NCBI GenBank assembly: GCA_017051695.1
Contig: JAFIDK010000010.1
Coordinates: forward strand, 1 to 64,000
Length of the DNA stretch: 64,000 nucleotides
Direction: 5' to 3'
Source: Algoriphagus aestuarii
GTDB lineage: Bacteria; Bacteroidota; Bacteroidia; Cytophagales; Cyclobacteriaceae
Below the pieces are notes generated by a model, which worked only from the letters and a program-made list of their open reading frames with translations, made no database searches and had not been told where the DNA came from. Positions 44,704-54,805 of this stretch are shown here, one piece after another; the first letter of the stretch is position 1, and every line of letters starts with the position of its first letter. A program made the position numbers and the translations under genes.

Positions 44704-45375
44704 TCAAGCCAGATTATGAGCTGAGAAAGATTTGACCATACCAAGCATCCGTTCTTTGTAAATGGATGCACCGGGGAATAACTTCTTCATTCCAGCCTCA
44801 TCTATCAGGAGAATTTCATCCAAGTATTGTTCTGCTTCTTTCGCATCCCATTTTTTCAATCTGCTGAGACGGGTTTTGGTAAGTACTGGAAGCATGAGTG
44901 ATTTTGGCATATACTGCGCAAATGGAATGGCATAATGAGCCTCAATCGGGAAATACTTGTTTGGGGTCTGAATAAAAAATGTCTGACCTACACGTTGAAT
45001 TTCGTTGGCCATTTTTACTTGGTTTTCCCAAGAATAAAGGTGCTCGATGACGGAGTTTGAAAAAACCAAATCGAACCTGTTCGTTTCAAATTCAGGCATA
45101 TTTGTAGCATCTCCGATGACACTTTTGATTCTAGGATGAGTGGTTTTTTCCTCGGTTAGATTCAAAAGAGTGATTTCAATTTTTGGATTTTCGGGAAGAG
45201 AACTGTCTTTCCAGAAATAATCCGTACCTCCTACATCCAGAATTTTTATGGTTTCGGAATCTTTGAATCGACTGTGAAATAGAGATTCAAATACATGTTG
45301 TCTTTTATTTCTAAGCTTTGCTCCTAAGGAATTGGGATTGTCAGATGCCGCGAATAAATCGGTAATGAAACTCAT
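44704..45375 (-). CDS. Class I SAM-dependent methyltransferase
   Basis: Motif I is ILDVGGTDYFW (45-55). It is followed by an acidic strand end (LNLTEE), GDATNMPEF and FDLVFSNSVIEHL (motif IV), the Methyltransf_11-type layout. The substrate is unknown. The C-terminal 70 residues include a conserved YMPKSLMLPVLTKTRL region. It is convergent with the DUF3050 gene, only 3 bases between stops. Confidence 0.8.
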   Translation of the reverse strand: MSFITDLFAASDNPNSLGAKLRNKRQHVFESLFHSRFKDSETIKILDVGGTDYFWKDSSLPENPKIEITLLNLTEEKTTHPRIKSVIGDATNMPEFETNRFDLVFSNSVIEHLYSWENQVKMANEIQRVGQTFFIQTPNKYFPIEAHYAIPFAQYMPKSLMLPVLTKTRLSRLKKWDAKEAEQYLDEILLIDEAGMKKLFPGASIYKERMLGMVKSFSAHNLA

Positions 45376-45478
45376 AATTTGCTCAGTGGAGCGATTTTTT
45401 GAAGGGATTAAAAGCCAAAAGTAAGCAGCCTCGTCGATTCTTCGATTAATTTTTTGAGGAAATGGCCTAAGTTTTCAT

Positions 45479-45511
45479 AAAAAAGCCCTCCGGGAATACC
45501 AAGAGGGCTTC
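45479..45511 (-). terminator. Rho-independent terminator
   Basis: AAGCCCTC at about 45483-45490 pairs with GAGGGCTT at 45502-45509 around an 11-base loop, with an A-run on plus (T-run on minus). It ends the Usp gene transcript. Confidence 0.85.
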
Positions 45512-45543
45512 AATACTGAGACTATTTCTCCAGTTTCAATTTT

Positions 45544-46458
45544 TTAGATTTTAAACAGTGCGTCAAAAAAGCCCATTGTCTCTCCTTTTTTCTTGAAAAT
45601 CATCATCGGTAACACATTGTTTACCATCACCAGTTTTTCCGCGACACTTCCAAGAAGAATTGCGGCAGATTTGGTTTTGCCTCTGGAGCCAAGCAAGATC
45701 ATGTCGACTCCTAATTCCATCGCTTCATCTAACAATACCTTGCCATCATCATGTCCATCGTTGAGTACAAAATGACATTTCAGTTCGGGGTGGTTGTGTT
45801 TACTGACGAACTTCTGAAAATCATGTCTTGCATTCTCCTTCATGATTTCGGCAAATTCCTCAAAGGTCTTCCCTGTCTTGGAATATCCATGAGGAACTTG
45901 ATACATATGTACAGGTACCAACTCAGCTTGGAGCTCATCGGATATTCTCTCTCCAAAATCATAAATCATATGTGTATGCTCCGAGAAGTCACTCGGAATC
46001 ATGATTTTTTTAGGTAATCCAGGAGGTCGTTTTTCCTGAAGCATCAAAATAGAGCAAGGTGCTTTCTTTGCAATTCCTTTAGCAAGAGACCCACTTCCTT
46101 CCAATGTTTCTTTTCTGCCCATGATGATCAGATCCACATCTTTGATTTTGGCCCATCTTAGGAAGGTATCAAGAGGATGATTCCCTTCTTCGGCAAAAAC
46201 CTCGATTTCTATCGTCTCTGGAAAATTAAACCGGGTTAATTTATCTTTGATAAGCGCTTCTAAGGACTCATCTCCTGGGGCCATTAGGTCTGGATATTTA
46301 TCTAAAATTTCTTGAGGAACGGCCAGATCTTTTGCAACATGAACGAAATAACATTTGTCTATCCCAAGAAACTTTAAGAAAACAATGGTTTTTTTAATCA
46401 GGATATCATCCATTTCAGTCAAATCGAGGCCGATCATGGCCTTAGAAAAATATTTCAT
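45544..46458 (-). CDS. Tandem universal stress protein
   Basis: 304 residues hold two UspA domains (about 1-140 and 148-292). Each ends in an ATP-binding type loop: IIMGRKETLEGSGSLAKGIAKKAPCSILML and ILLGSRGKTKSAAILLGSVAEKLVMVNNVLPMMIF. The G-2x-G-9x-G(S/T) pattern is intact in the second. Such proteins act in the cytoplasm during stress or slow growth. It is a single gene with its own terminator. Confidence 0.9.
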   Translation of the reverse strand: MKYFSKAMIGLDLTEMDDILIKKTIVFLKFLGIDKCYFVHVAKDLAVPQEILDKYPDLMAPGDESLEALIKDKLTRFNFPETIEIEVFAEEGNHPLDTFLRWAKIKDVDLIIMGRKETLEGSGSLAKGIAKKAPCSILMLQEKRPPGLPKKIMIPSDFSEHTHMIYDFGERISDELQAELVPVHMYQVPHGYSKTGKTFEEFAEIMKENARHDFQKFVSKHNHPELKCHFVLNDGHDDGKVLLDEAMELGVDMILLGSRGKTKSAAILLGSVAEKLVMVNNVLPMMIFKKKGETMGFFDALFKI

Positions 46459-46562
46459 AGCTGTTTGGTATTTGAGATGAACAATTTAATGTTTTGATTG
46501 AGGAATTCGAATAGTTTTTTTGTTTTTAAAGATTTGGGTTCAACCCGAGGTAAAATTTAGTG

Positions 46563-47129
46563 ATGGCAAATTTTCAAAAGTATTTTCTGGCGATCGTACC
46601 TGAAGGGGAGTTGCAAGGAAGATTAACAGATTTAAAGGAGCTTCTTAGAGATCGTTTTGGGATCAAATATGCCTTAAAATCTCCAGCTCATGTAACATTA
46701 AAGATGCCATTTAGTTTTAACGAAGCCAAAGAAGATTATCTGCTAGATCAGTTGAAAAACTTTTTATCTAATCATGAAGAGTTCACTTTGACGATTTCAG
46801 GGATTCATACTTTTGGGAACCGCGTGGTTTATCTGGGGATAGAAAATTCTCAGGAGTTGCTAAGCTTGCAAAAAAATCTTCTAAGGTTCTGCAGAATAGA
46901 ATTAAAGTTAATTGAAGAATTGAGTGATAAAAACTATCATCCCCATCTGACTATGGCATTTAAAGATCTGAAAAAAACACCAATACCAAATATTATAAAA
47001 GTCCTAAATGAAAAACCTATTTATGAAGAAATCGGTATAAAGCATCTTTTTTTGCTGAAAAGGGTAGATGGCAGATGGGTTGTTTGCAAAAACATTCCTC
47101 TTGGGGCGGAAAATTCTGCTAAATGGTAG
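46563..47129 (+). CDS. 2H phosphoesterase / 2'-5' RNA ligase-like protein
   Basis: The ATG at 46563 is preferred over the GTG just before it. The 188 residues carry two HxT motifs, HVTLKM near 40 and HPHLTM near 130, the catalytic pair of the 2H superfamily (LigT/YjcG-like). The cellular role is usually cyclic phosphodiester hydrolysis or RNA end processing and is not fixed here. Divergent from the Usp gene. Confidence 0.85.
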   Translation: MANFQKYFLAIVPEGELQGRLTDLKELLRDRFGIKYALKSPAHVTLKMPFSFNEAKEDYLLDQLKNFLSNHEEFTLTISGIHTFGNRVVYLGIENSQELLSLQKNLLRFCRIELKLIEELSDKNYHPHLTMAFKDLKKTPIPNIIKVLNEKPIYEEIGIKHLFLLKRVDGRWVVCKNIPLGAENSAKW

Positions 47130-47602
47130 AAAATGTTTGATTTAAAGTAAAAACCAATGCCATTTATAAAAAAAGTTAAAATTTTATAAAATTCTGTTTA
47201 TTGAAAAAAGCTAATAGAATGTTTGGCTAAAATCCAAGGCCTTGGCAAGAGCCCCAAAATTTAATTTGGAATTTTAATTTGATAAATTGAAGGAAAGAAA
47301 TTTTATATCGACTTATTTAAGAATAGAATTTTTGATGGGTATAGGATTATTTTTAGAAGCGATATAAAAATGTTTTATTCTTTTAGTTTACAGAATAAAA
47401 ATGAATAAAATAACCTTTTAATTGATGTTTTATATTGTTTAAAGATGATCGATGCGCTAAACAAATTAAAAAATTAATTTTTAACGAAAAAACCATAGAA
47501 AATTGCTCTTAAAGCCCCTTAAGCATCGATTCTAATTTTTTTTATTTCGTTCTATTCAGAAGATATTCGCTACCTGAAGTTAAAAAACTAAATTAACGAC
47601 CT
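47130..47602 (+). other. 472-bp AT-rich leader upstream of SusC
   Basis: This gap contains no ORF worth calling and no clear repeat. It is very AT-rich, with several short A/T runs (AAAAAAGTTAAAATTTTATAAAATTC near 47168). The long upstream region fits a strongly expressed outer-membrane gene with a 5' UTR. No anti-sigma/ECF pair is next to it. No promoter could be fixed. Confidence 0.5.
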
Positions 47603-50600
47603 ATGAAGAAAGTTTTATTAGGTTTTGCGTTATCCTTGTTGACAGTAATGTCAGTATTGGCGCAAAGCAAAACAATCACTGGTAGGGTAACTTCGGCTGA
47701 AGAGCCTGAAGGAGTACCAGGAGCGAGTGTGGTGGTGAAAGGAACCACACAAGGAACAATTACAGACATAGATGGGTCTTATTCCATCCAGGTGCCAAGT
47801 GAAGCTACCACTTTGGTTTACAGTTTTGTAGGATATCTTACTAAAGAGATGCCTATCGGTTCCAACAGCGTGATCAATGTGGTCATGGATGTGGATGTCA
47901 AAACGTTGAATGAAGTAGTCGTAGTAGGTTACGGTACTCAGGAAAGAAGAGAAATCACAGGTTCTGTGACTTCTATCGACAGCAAGGCGATCGAGAACTT
48001 GGTTTCTCCATCTTTCGAATCTCAACTTGCTGGTAGAGCACCAGGTGTTCAGATCACTACGCCTTCCGGTATCTTGGGAGCTGCACCGATCATCAGAATC
48101 CGAGGTGTCAACTCAATTTCTTCCAGTGCTAGCCCATTGATCGTGATCGACGGAGTACCAGTGGTGAGCAATGACCGTTCTTCTGTGAACGCAGCTAACC
48201 CTTTGGCAAACATCAACCCTGCTGACATTGCTTCTTTCGAAGTATTGAAAGATGGTTCTGCTTCTGCCATTTATGGTTCTAGAGCTGCAAACGGTGTGAT
48301 TTTGATCACCACCAAAAGAGGTTCATCCGGAAAAGCAAAAGTTTCTTACAACACTTCCATGGGTTTCAACGAGGAAGTAGACAGATTTGACCTGTTGACT
48401 GGCGATGAGTGGGTAACTATTGCGAATGAAAAATTAGCAAATGCTGGTCAAGATCCATTAGCATTCAATGACGTTAACACTGATTGGCAAGATCTAATCT
48501 TCAGAAAAGGTTTTACTCAGCAGCATAACTTATCTATTGCAGGTGGTTCTGATGCTACGAAGTATTTCTTCTCTTTGGGTTACACTGATCAGGAATCTCC
48601 AGTTAGACCTAACGAATTGAGCAGATATTCTTTCAGAGCGAATATCGATCACAGCATCTCTAAAGCGGTAAGAATCGGAACTTCCCTTTCTTATTCTTAC
48701 ACAGAAATCTTTGGTTTGAACAACGGCGCAAACTCACTTTCCGGTGCGATCTACAATGCTACCCGTTCTTTGCCAAACGTGCCAATTTACGATCCTGAAA
48801 ACACTGCTTTTGATGGATACAATGTTACAGCTAACGGTGCAACCACTGGTTTCGGTGCTAACCTTGCTGGTCCAGATAACAATATCCCGAACATCGGTTT
48901 TGTAATTGACAATAACCTTTATAGAAGTAGAACTCACAGAGCTATCGGTAATGCTTATGGTGAAATTGATATCATTACAGGTTTGACTGCAAGATCTCAG
49001 ATCGGTATTGACTTGACCATGAATGATGACTTCCAGTCTCTGGATCCAAGACATGGTGATGGTAGAAGCTCAAACGGTTCTGTATTTATGGCTTATAACC
49101 CAGCATTCCGTTGGAACTGGCAAAATACCTTGAATTATCAGACAGTAATTGCTGATGATCATAACTTGAACGTGACTGCAGGTTTGGAATATCAGTTTAC
49201 TAAATTCTACAACTTCTCTGCTTCAGGAACTGACATTTCTGATAACTTCTACAGATTAAACAACATTATCTCTGGATCTTATAACAATCAGTTCTCTGGT
49301 GGAGGATATGCTGAAAGAGGATTTGATTCTTACTTCGGTAGATTTAACTATAGCTACAAAGGCAAATACCTGGCTTCTTTCACTTTGAGAAATGACGGTA
49401 TTTCTGATTTGGCTATCGAAAACCAAAGAGGTACTTTCTTCGGTGGATCTGTGGGATGGAGAGTTTCTGATGAATCTTTCTTCAACTCTGAGTTGATCTC
49501 TGATTTTAAAGTAAGAGCTTCTTATGCAGAAGTAGGTAATACTGAAATCGGTACTTTCGCAGCTTACGGTGGTTATAGCCCAGTATTGGGTGGTGCCGGA
49601 GCAGGTATTGGTTATTCAGCTATCGCAAACAACAATCTTCAGTGGGAAACTTCCAAAAAATTCAACGTGGGTTTGGATATGACTATTGGAAGAGTAACTG
49701 TGGCTGTGGATTACTTTACCAATGACATCGACGGTTTGATATTGGATGCTCCAACAGCTCTTTCTCTTGGTGTACCTGATAATGAAATCAGCCAAAACAT
49801 CGGCGCGATGACTAACTCTGGTTTGGAATTCAGAGCTTATGCAAATGTGATCAACAGAGGTAAATTCTCTTGGGATACTGATTTCAACATCACATTCATT
49901 AAAAACGAAGTGACTGATTTGATTTCTCCGTTAACAAGTACTTATAACAGAACTGAAGTAGGTAATCCAATTGCTCAACTTTATGGATATCAGTGGGCAG
50001 GTGTTAATCCTGCAAATGGGAACCCTCTTTATGTTTCTGGTGATGTAATAGTTCAATATAATTTGCAACCAGATTTACCAGATGGAACCAGAAGAAGTGG
50101 TTATAAAGCATACGATCCTGCTAACCCAGGTGATGTATCTGTGACTGGTTCTGCTCCAACTCAAGCGTATTTGGGAAATACACTTCCTAAGTGGCAAGGT
50201 GGTTGGTCAAACAACTTCAAGTTTGGCAATTTTGATGCTGAAATCTTTACGAGATTCTCTGGTGGTAACTACCTTATGAACGAATCTTTAAGAGGCCTTT
50301 TGGGTCAGGGTTTCTCGAACAACCATGCAAGCATCCTAAACAGATGGACTGAAAGCGGTCAGGTAACAGATATTCCTAAGCTTTATACGGGATCAGATCA
50401 GGATATGTGGCAAAACTCTGCTGCCAATTCCAGATTTGTAGAGAAAGGTGACTTTGTAAAAATCCAGAATATCGTATTAGGTTATACTGTACCTCAAGCT
50501 GCTTTGACATCTGCTTTCAAAGGAGCTATCTCTAATGCAAGATTCTTCGCGCAAGTACAGAATCCATTTACTTTCACAGGTTACTCTGGATTGGATCCAG

Positions 50601-50698
50601 AATCTAACCAGTACTCTGGTCAGCTTCAATTTGGTGTGGATTGGAACGTAGCTCCAATCATCCGTACCTACACTCTTGGTGTGAACGTAGGTTTCTAA
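47603..50698 (+). CDS. SusC/RagA-family TonB-dependent outer membrane transporter
   Basis: 1031 residues. A signal peptide (VLLGFALSLLTVMSVLAQ) is followed by a carboxypeptidase-regulatory-like domain (TITGRVTSAEEPEGVPGASVVVKGT to LVYSFVGYLTKE, 22-90). The TonB box/linker is LNEVVVVGYGTQERREITGSV (about 102-122), then plug and barrel ending in GVNVGF. The nutrient is not deducible. Codon use is strongly biased (AGA for Arg, GGT for Gly, AAC, GAC) compared with neighbours, as in abundant outer-membrane proteins. The SusD gene starts 29 bases later, one operon. Confidence 0.96.
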   Translation: MKKVLLGFALSLLTVMSVLAQSKTITGRVTSAEEPEGVPGASVVVKGTTQGTITDIDGSYSIQVPSEATTLVYSFVGYLTKEMPIGSNSVINVVMDVDVKTLNEVVVVGYGTQERREITGSVTSIDSKAIENLVSPSFESQLAGRAPGVQITTPSGILGAAPIIRIRGVNSISSSASPLIVIDGVPVVSNDRSSVNAANPLANINPADIASFEVLKDGSASAIYGSRAANGVILITTKRGSSGKAKVSYNTSMGFNEEVDRFDLLTGDEWVTIANEKLANAGQDPLAFNDVNTDWQDLIFRKGFTQQHNLSIAGGSDATKYFFSLGYTDQESPVRPNELSRYSFRANIDHSISKAVRIGTSLSYSYTEIFGLNNGANSLSGAIYNATRSLPNVPIYDPENTAFDGYNVTANGATTGFGANLAGPDNNIPNIGFVIDNNLYRSRTHRAIGNAYGEIDIITGLTARSQIGIDLTMNDDFQSLDPRHGDGRSSNGSVFMAYNPAFRWNWQNTLNYQTVIADDHNLNVTAGLEYQFTKFYNFSASGTDISDNFYRLNNIISGSYNNQFSGGGYAERGFDSYFGRFNYSYKGKYLASFTLRNDGISDLAIENQRGTFFGGSVGWRVSDESFFNSELISDFKVRASYAEVGNTEIGTFAAYGGYSPVLGGAGAGIGYSAIANNNLQWETSKKFNVGLDMTIGRVTVAVDYFTNDIDGLILDAPTALSLGVPDNEISQNIGAMTNSGLEFRAYANVINRGKFSWDTDFNITFIKNEVTDLISPLTSTYNRTEVGNPIAQLYGYQWAGVNPANGNPLYVSGDVIVQYNLQPDLPDGTRRSGYKAYDPANPGDVSVTGSAPTQAYLGNTLPKWQGGWSNNFKFGNFDAEIFTRFSGGNYLMNESLRGLLGQGFSNNHASILNRWTESGQVTDIPKLYTGSDQDMWQNSAANSRFVEKGDFVKIQNIVLGYTVPQAALTSAFKGAISNARFFAQVQNPFTFTGYSGLDPESNQYSGQLQFGVDWNVAPIIRTYTLGVNVGF

Positions 50699-50726
50699 TT
50701 ATTAAAACCGAAAAAGAAGAATTACT

Positions 50727-52247
50727 ATGAAAAAATTCACAATAAAAAATATCAAAATGGGCCTGGTAGCCTTAGCCGTTGCTGGCTTTACCAGTGCTTG
50801 TGATGTAACCGAATTGACTCCGGCTACTTTGATTCCAGATTCTGAAGCATTTACTACTGCTGCAAGAATTGAATCAGCTGTTTTAGGTGTCTATGAATCA
50901 GCTCAAAGAGGTTTCTATGCTGGAGCTGTGCAAAGAGGGTATCCTTTTGGTGCTGCCAATGTAGAGCAAGGCGACATGCGTGGTGAAGATATGTACAACG
51001 ATCAGTTGTTCTATGAAATCACCTATGTAGGTTCTTATAGCCCTAACTCTGCAAACAATAATGGTATGTGGATCTCTCTTTACAGAATGATCAACAGGTT
51101 AAACATTATTTTGGATAATTTAGATGAGGCTATCGCAAATGGAGTTTTGACTTCAGAAGAAGGAAATGAGTACAAAGGTGAAATGCTGTTTATGAGAGCT
51201 TTGGCTCACCATGAATTGTTGGTGCACTTTGCAAGACCTTACTCTGATGATCCTTCATCTATGGGTATCCCATACAGAACTTTTGGCATCGATGATGTGA
51301 CTAAGGTTCCTGAAGGGGAAGCTGTGGGTAGAACTACTGTAGGTGAAGATTATACTCAGTTATTGGCTGACTTGGATGCTGCTGAAGGTTTCTTGCCAGA
51401 AGGCGGAGCGTTTAGAGCAAACAAAGGAGCTGCTATCGCTTTGAAATCCAGAATCAAATTGCATATGGGTGATTGGGCAGGCGTCTTGACTGAATACAAT
51501 AAATTGACTTCTAAGTATGCAGTAACTGCTAATCCAGCTACTCCATTTAGAGGAGGTAACAGTTCTGATAACATCTTCTCTTTTGTTAACTCTGCAGAAG
51601 CAAACCCTGGTGTAAACGGTGCTTTGCCTTCCATGTACGGTAACCCTGATTTAGGTGCACGTGGATTGGTGAAAATCAGCCCACTTATTTGGAGATCAGA
51701 TTTCTGGAACGCTGAAGATACTAGAAGATCACTTTTGACAACTAGAGATGGACGTGGAATTTATACTGATAAATACCAAGATGCTACTACTTATACAGAT
51801 CCTAACGTGATCTTGAGATATGCTGAAGTAGTTTTGAATGCTGCTGAAGCAAATGCTAGAACTGGTAAGTTGGCTGAGGCTGTAACGCTATTAAATTCTG
51901 TAAGAAGCCGTGCGCTACCTGCTTCAGTACCTGCATATACAGTGGCTGGTTTAGGAAATGAGGATGGTGTTTTGACTGCCATCTGGAACGAAAGAAGAAT
52001 TGAGTTCTTGGCAGAAGGTAGAAGATGGCCAGATATCCACAGATTATCCGGTGAAGGTAAAATGGCTGGAGTTCCTTCTAAGGTTGCCTCCAGATCTGTT
52101 ACCAATATTGATTTCTACACAACAGATAGAGCATTATCATTAAATCATTCAATAGAATATAGTAATTCAAGATTCATATGGCCTATTCCTTTAGCTGAAT
52201 TACAAACAAATGTTACCGCTCCTATCGAGCAAAATCCAGGTTATTAA
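50727..52247 (+). CDS. SusD/RagB-family nutrient-binding outer membrane lipoprotein
   Basis: 506 residues. The signal peptide ends in lipobox TSAC (KMGLVALAVAGFTSAC). The SusD family shows in VLGVYESAQRG, LYRMINRLNIILDNLDEA, GEMLFMRALAHHELLVHFARPYSDD and the C-terminal WNERRIEFLAEGRRWPDIHRL. The protein caps the SusC barrel and gates substrate entry. It is followed by a terminator, so the operon is just SusC/SusD; no hydrolase is co-transcribed. Confidence 0.96.
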   Translation: MKKFTIKNIKMGLVALAVAGFTSACDVTELTPATLIPDSEAFTTAARIESAVLGVYESAQRGFYAGAVQRGYPFGAANVEQGDMRGEDMYNDQLFYEITYVGSYSPNSANNNGMWISLYRMINRLNIILDNLDEAIANGVLTSEEGNEYKGEMLFMRALAHHELLVHFARPYSDDPSSMGIPYRTFGIDDVTKVPEGEAVGRTTVGEDYTQLLADLDAAEGFLPEGGAFRANKGAAIALKSRIKLHMGDWAGVLTEYNKLTSKYAVTANPATPFRGGNSSDNIFSFVNSAEANPGVNGALPSMYGNPDLGARGLVKISPLIWRSDFWNAEDTRRSLLTTRDGRGIYTDKYQDATTYTDPNVILRYAEVVLNAAEANARTGKLAEAVTLLNSVRSRALPASVPAYTVAGLGNEDGVLTAIWNERRIEFLAEGRRWPDIHRLSGEGKMAGVPSKVASRSVTNIDFYTTDRALSLNHSIEYSNSRFIWPIPLAELQTNVTAPIEQNPGY

Positions 52248-52272
52248 TAAAAAGCCTGTTTTACCAAGTGTT

Positions 52273-52305
52273 TTAAAATCCGGTCGAAAGGCCGGATTTT
52301 TTTTG
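52273..52305 (+). terminator. Rho-independent terminator after SusD
   Basis: AAATCCGG and CCGGATTT form a stem around TCGAAAGG, followed by eight T. It ends the SusC/SusD operon. Confidence 0.85.
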
Positions 52306-52487
52306 CTTCATGTCATTCCGCTTAATCTATTTTCTGGACAGAATTAAATCTTTGATTTCGCAGAAACGGCACCTTCTTCTAAAATATTTCCTTATCAGCA
52401 AATTGAATTCCTGTTCCATTTCAATCTTTGCTCCAATTATTGGATATTTCACTTCCTTTTTCACTCCAAATAAAAAAATCAAAACAC

Positions 52488-54476
52488 ATGCGTTCTATTC
52501 TTTTTTTCCTCCTTTTATGCTGCACCTATTCATTTGGACAACAAAATGGATTGAAGCCTATTCGATCCTCAGTCCAAACGGAAACCAGAGCGATACGACA
52601 GGATGTACCAATGACCAATTCGATCAGAAAAGCGTTTGAAGCTGGAACACGGGACTTTTCCGGTAAACCAGGACCTAATTATTGGCAAATGGAAACTGAT
52701 TTTATTATTAAGGCAAGTTTGGATCCTTCCACCCAGACCATCACTGGTTCAGAAAAGATTTTGGTTCAAAATAACAGCAAGGAAGATTTGACGGAAATCG
52801 TTTTAAGGCTAGACCATAATATTTTTCGTGCTGATGTACCAAGAGGGTTTTCCACACCAGCAGAACAAACAGAAGGAATGGTGCTGACCTCCATAAAAGT
52901 CGCTGGCGAAACAGTAGATCTGGAGCCTGGATCTTTTCGTAGAAATGACCCACCTAAACTTCGTGTTACGGGATTGGATAGGACCGTGGCCACGATTTAT
53001 TTGGTCAATCCAATCAAGGCGGGAACAACTGCCGAGTTGGAGATTGACTGGCATACTAAATTACCGGGTGGACAGGATGGAAGGGGACATAGAATGACCC
53101 AACGATTTGACAGTACTTTATTCCAGCCTACCCAATGGTTTCCTAGATTGGCTAAATACGATGATTTGAGAGGTTGGGAAACCAATGATTATTTAGGTCC
53201 TGCAGAATTCTTTAATAATTTCGGTCGGTTTGATGTTTCATTGACTGTACCAGCAGGCTGGATTGTCTCAGGTACAGGGATCCTGCAAAATCCTGAAGAA
53301 GTTCTTACTCCAAAAGCAATAGAGCAACTATCCAAAGTTCTATCAACAGATGAGGTCCTCACTATAGTTTCTGAAGAAGAGAAAGGACCGGGCAAGTCTA
53401 CTTTGGATGGGGATCATCTCACTTGGAGATTTAAGGCTGATAAGGTCAATGATTTTGCCTGGGCTACATCCGATAGATTTATTTGGAAAGCTACAAGAGC
53501 TATAATCCCAGAAAAAGGTGCCATTCCGCTGCATATGGTATTCATTCCAGAGCGGGCAAAATTTTTCGAAAATGCCGCCGAAAGAACCCGACATGCATTG
53601 GAGTTTTACTCCGAACTTTGGGCACCTTATCCTTTTCCCCAGTTGACGATGCAGGACGGACCAAGTGCCGGAATGGAATATCCGATGGTGATCAATTCCA
53701 ATCAGGGGGCGGCAGATCATGAAACGGCACATCAGTGGTGGCCAATGATGCTCGGCACCAATGAAACACGATATGGCTGGATGGACGAAGGGTTCAATCA
53801 ATACATGAATATACTCTCAGCCGCAGATGCAGCCGGAGAGCCCTATAATCTGGATGGATTGGGCCAAATTTATGGTAGGATAAGTGGCAGTGAAGATGAA
53901 GCACCTTTGATGTGGAGTGCAAATTATGCTGGGACAGGCTATGGCTTTCAAACCTATTCAAAAACCCCTTTGATGCTATCCATGCTCGGTGGAATCGTGG
54001 GCGATGAGGCAGTCATCGATGCCATGAAAAAATATACGGCTACTTGGGCTTACAAACACCCGTCTCCTTGGGATTACATGTTTTTTATGGACCATGAACT
54101 AGGCCAAAATTTAGATTGGTTTTGGTACTACTGGTTATTTACCACAGAGTCTGTGGAAGGCTCTATCGAAGGAGTAGATTCAGTAAATGGGAAAACTATC
54201 GTAACTGTAAGACAAGATGGCCAAATGCCTTCTCCGGTAGTATTGAAAGTGGAGTTTGAGGACTCTGAAGAAGCAATCAAGCCAATGGACAATGCGAGAA
54301 TGCTAGATCCAATAACTGCGGAAGTGACTTGGCCGGTAACCGTTTGGTTTGATGGAAGTAAAACCTTTGAGGCGCAACTGGATTTCGGAGCTAGAAAAAT
54401 CAAGAAAATCACACTTGATCCCCATGGAAGATTCCCCGATAAAAATACCGAAGACAATGTTTGGCCAAGAGAATAA
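52488..54476 (+). CDS. M1-family zinc metallopeptidase, secreted (662 aa)
   Basis: The ATG at 52488 gives a signal peptide (MRSILFFLLLCCTYSFGQ). The longer frame from 52428 is discounted. The zinc site is HETAH followed 18 residues later by the Glu of DEGFNQY. A GAMEN-like AGMEYPMV lies just upstream, and the N-terminal saddle domain is present. M1 enzymes remove N-terminal residues from peptides. It may process peptides imported by the SusC/SusD system; this is inference from position. Confidence 0.9.
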   Translation: MRSILFFLLLCCTYSFGQQNGLKPIRSSVQTETRAIRQDVPMTNSIRKAFEAGTRDFSGKPGPNYWQMETDFIIKASLDPSTQTITGSEKILVQNNSKEDLTEIVLRLDHNIFRADVPRGFSTPAEQTEGMVLTSIKVAGETVDLEPGSFRRNDPPKLRVTGLDRTVATIYLVNPIKAGTTAELEIDWHTKLPGGQDGRGHRMTQRFDSTLFQPTQWFPRLAKYDDLRGWETNDYLGPAEFFNNFGRFDVSLTVPAGWIVSGTGILQNPEEVLTPKAIEQLSKVLSTDEVLTIVSEEEKGPGKSTLDGDHLTWRFKADKVNDFAWATSDRFIWKATRAIIPEKGAIPLHMVFIPERAKFFENAAERTRHALEFYSELWAPYPFPQLTMQDGPSAGMEYPMVINSNQGAADHETAHQWWPMMLGTNETRYGWMDEGFNQYMNILSAADAAGEPYNLDGLGQIYGRISGSEDEAPLMWSANYAGTGYGFQTYSKTPLMLSMLGGIVGDEAVIDAMKKYTATWAYKHPSPWDYMFFMDHELGQNLDWFWYYWLFTTESVEGSIEGVDSVNGKTIVTVRQDGQMPSPVVLKVEFEDSEEAIKPMDNARMLDPITAEVTWPVTVWFDGSKTFEAQLDFGARKIKKITLDPHGRFPDKNTEDNVWPRE

Positions 54477-54579
54477 AACTTTTTGCCTCCAGAGATTTTG
54501 TGAATCAACATGGGAAATCACTGTACCCCAGATGGATAAAACGTGGAAATTATACACATGGAAATACTCGAAAAAGATA

Positions 54580-54612
54580 AAGGCTCCAATCACTTGGAGC
54601 CTTTTTATTGAC
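54580..54612 (+). terminator. Rho-independent terminator
   Basis: AAGGCTCCAA and TTGGAGCCTTTTT around a four-base loop (TCAC). It follows the first M1 peptidase gene at about 100 bases. Confidence 0.85.
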
Positions 54613-54805
54613 AATGACGATAGGTATCAACTAAACTAAGAAAAGCCTTACTCTCCGTATGAGTTGCAAGACAAATCCTTGTCATTGCTCAATTAAATAC
54701 TGAAATAAGAACACAAGGTTGTGGTATAAACGTGTTTTATGATTTAAGGCTAGAATCCCCTCCAATCGGCCTTAAGCTTATATAAATGACTTTTTAGTAG
54801 ATTTA
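54613..54805. other. Gene-free spacer between convergent genes
   Basis: About 190 bases without an ORF, repeat or hairpin that I can support. It separates the M1 peptidase unit from the oppositely oriented CAP-domain gene. Confidence 0.5.

Noticed and set aside
52310-52639. 109-aa plus-strand frame overlapping the first M1 peptidase start
   Set aside because: Starts in a non-coding leader in a different frame from the peptidase and loses to the clean signal peptide at 52488.
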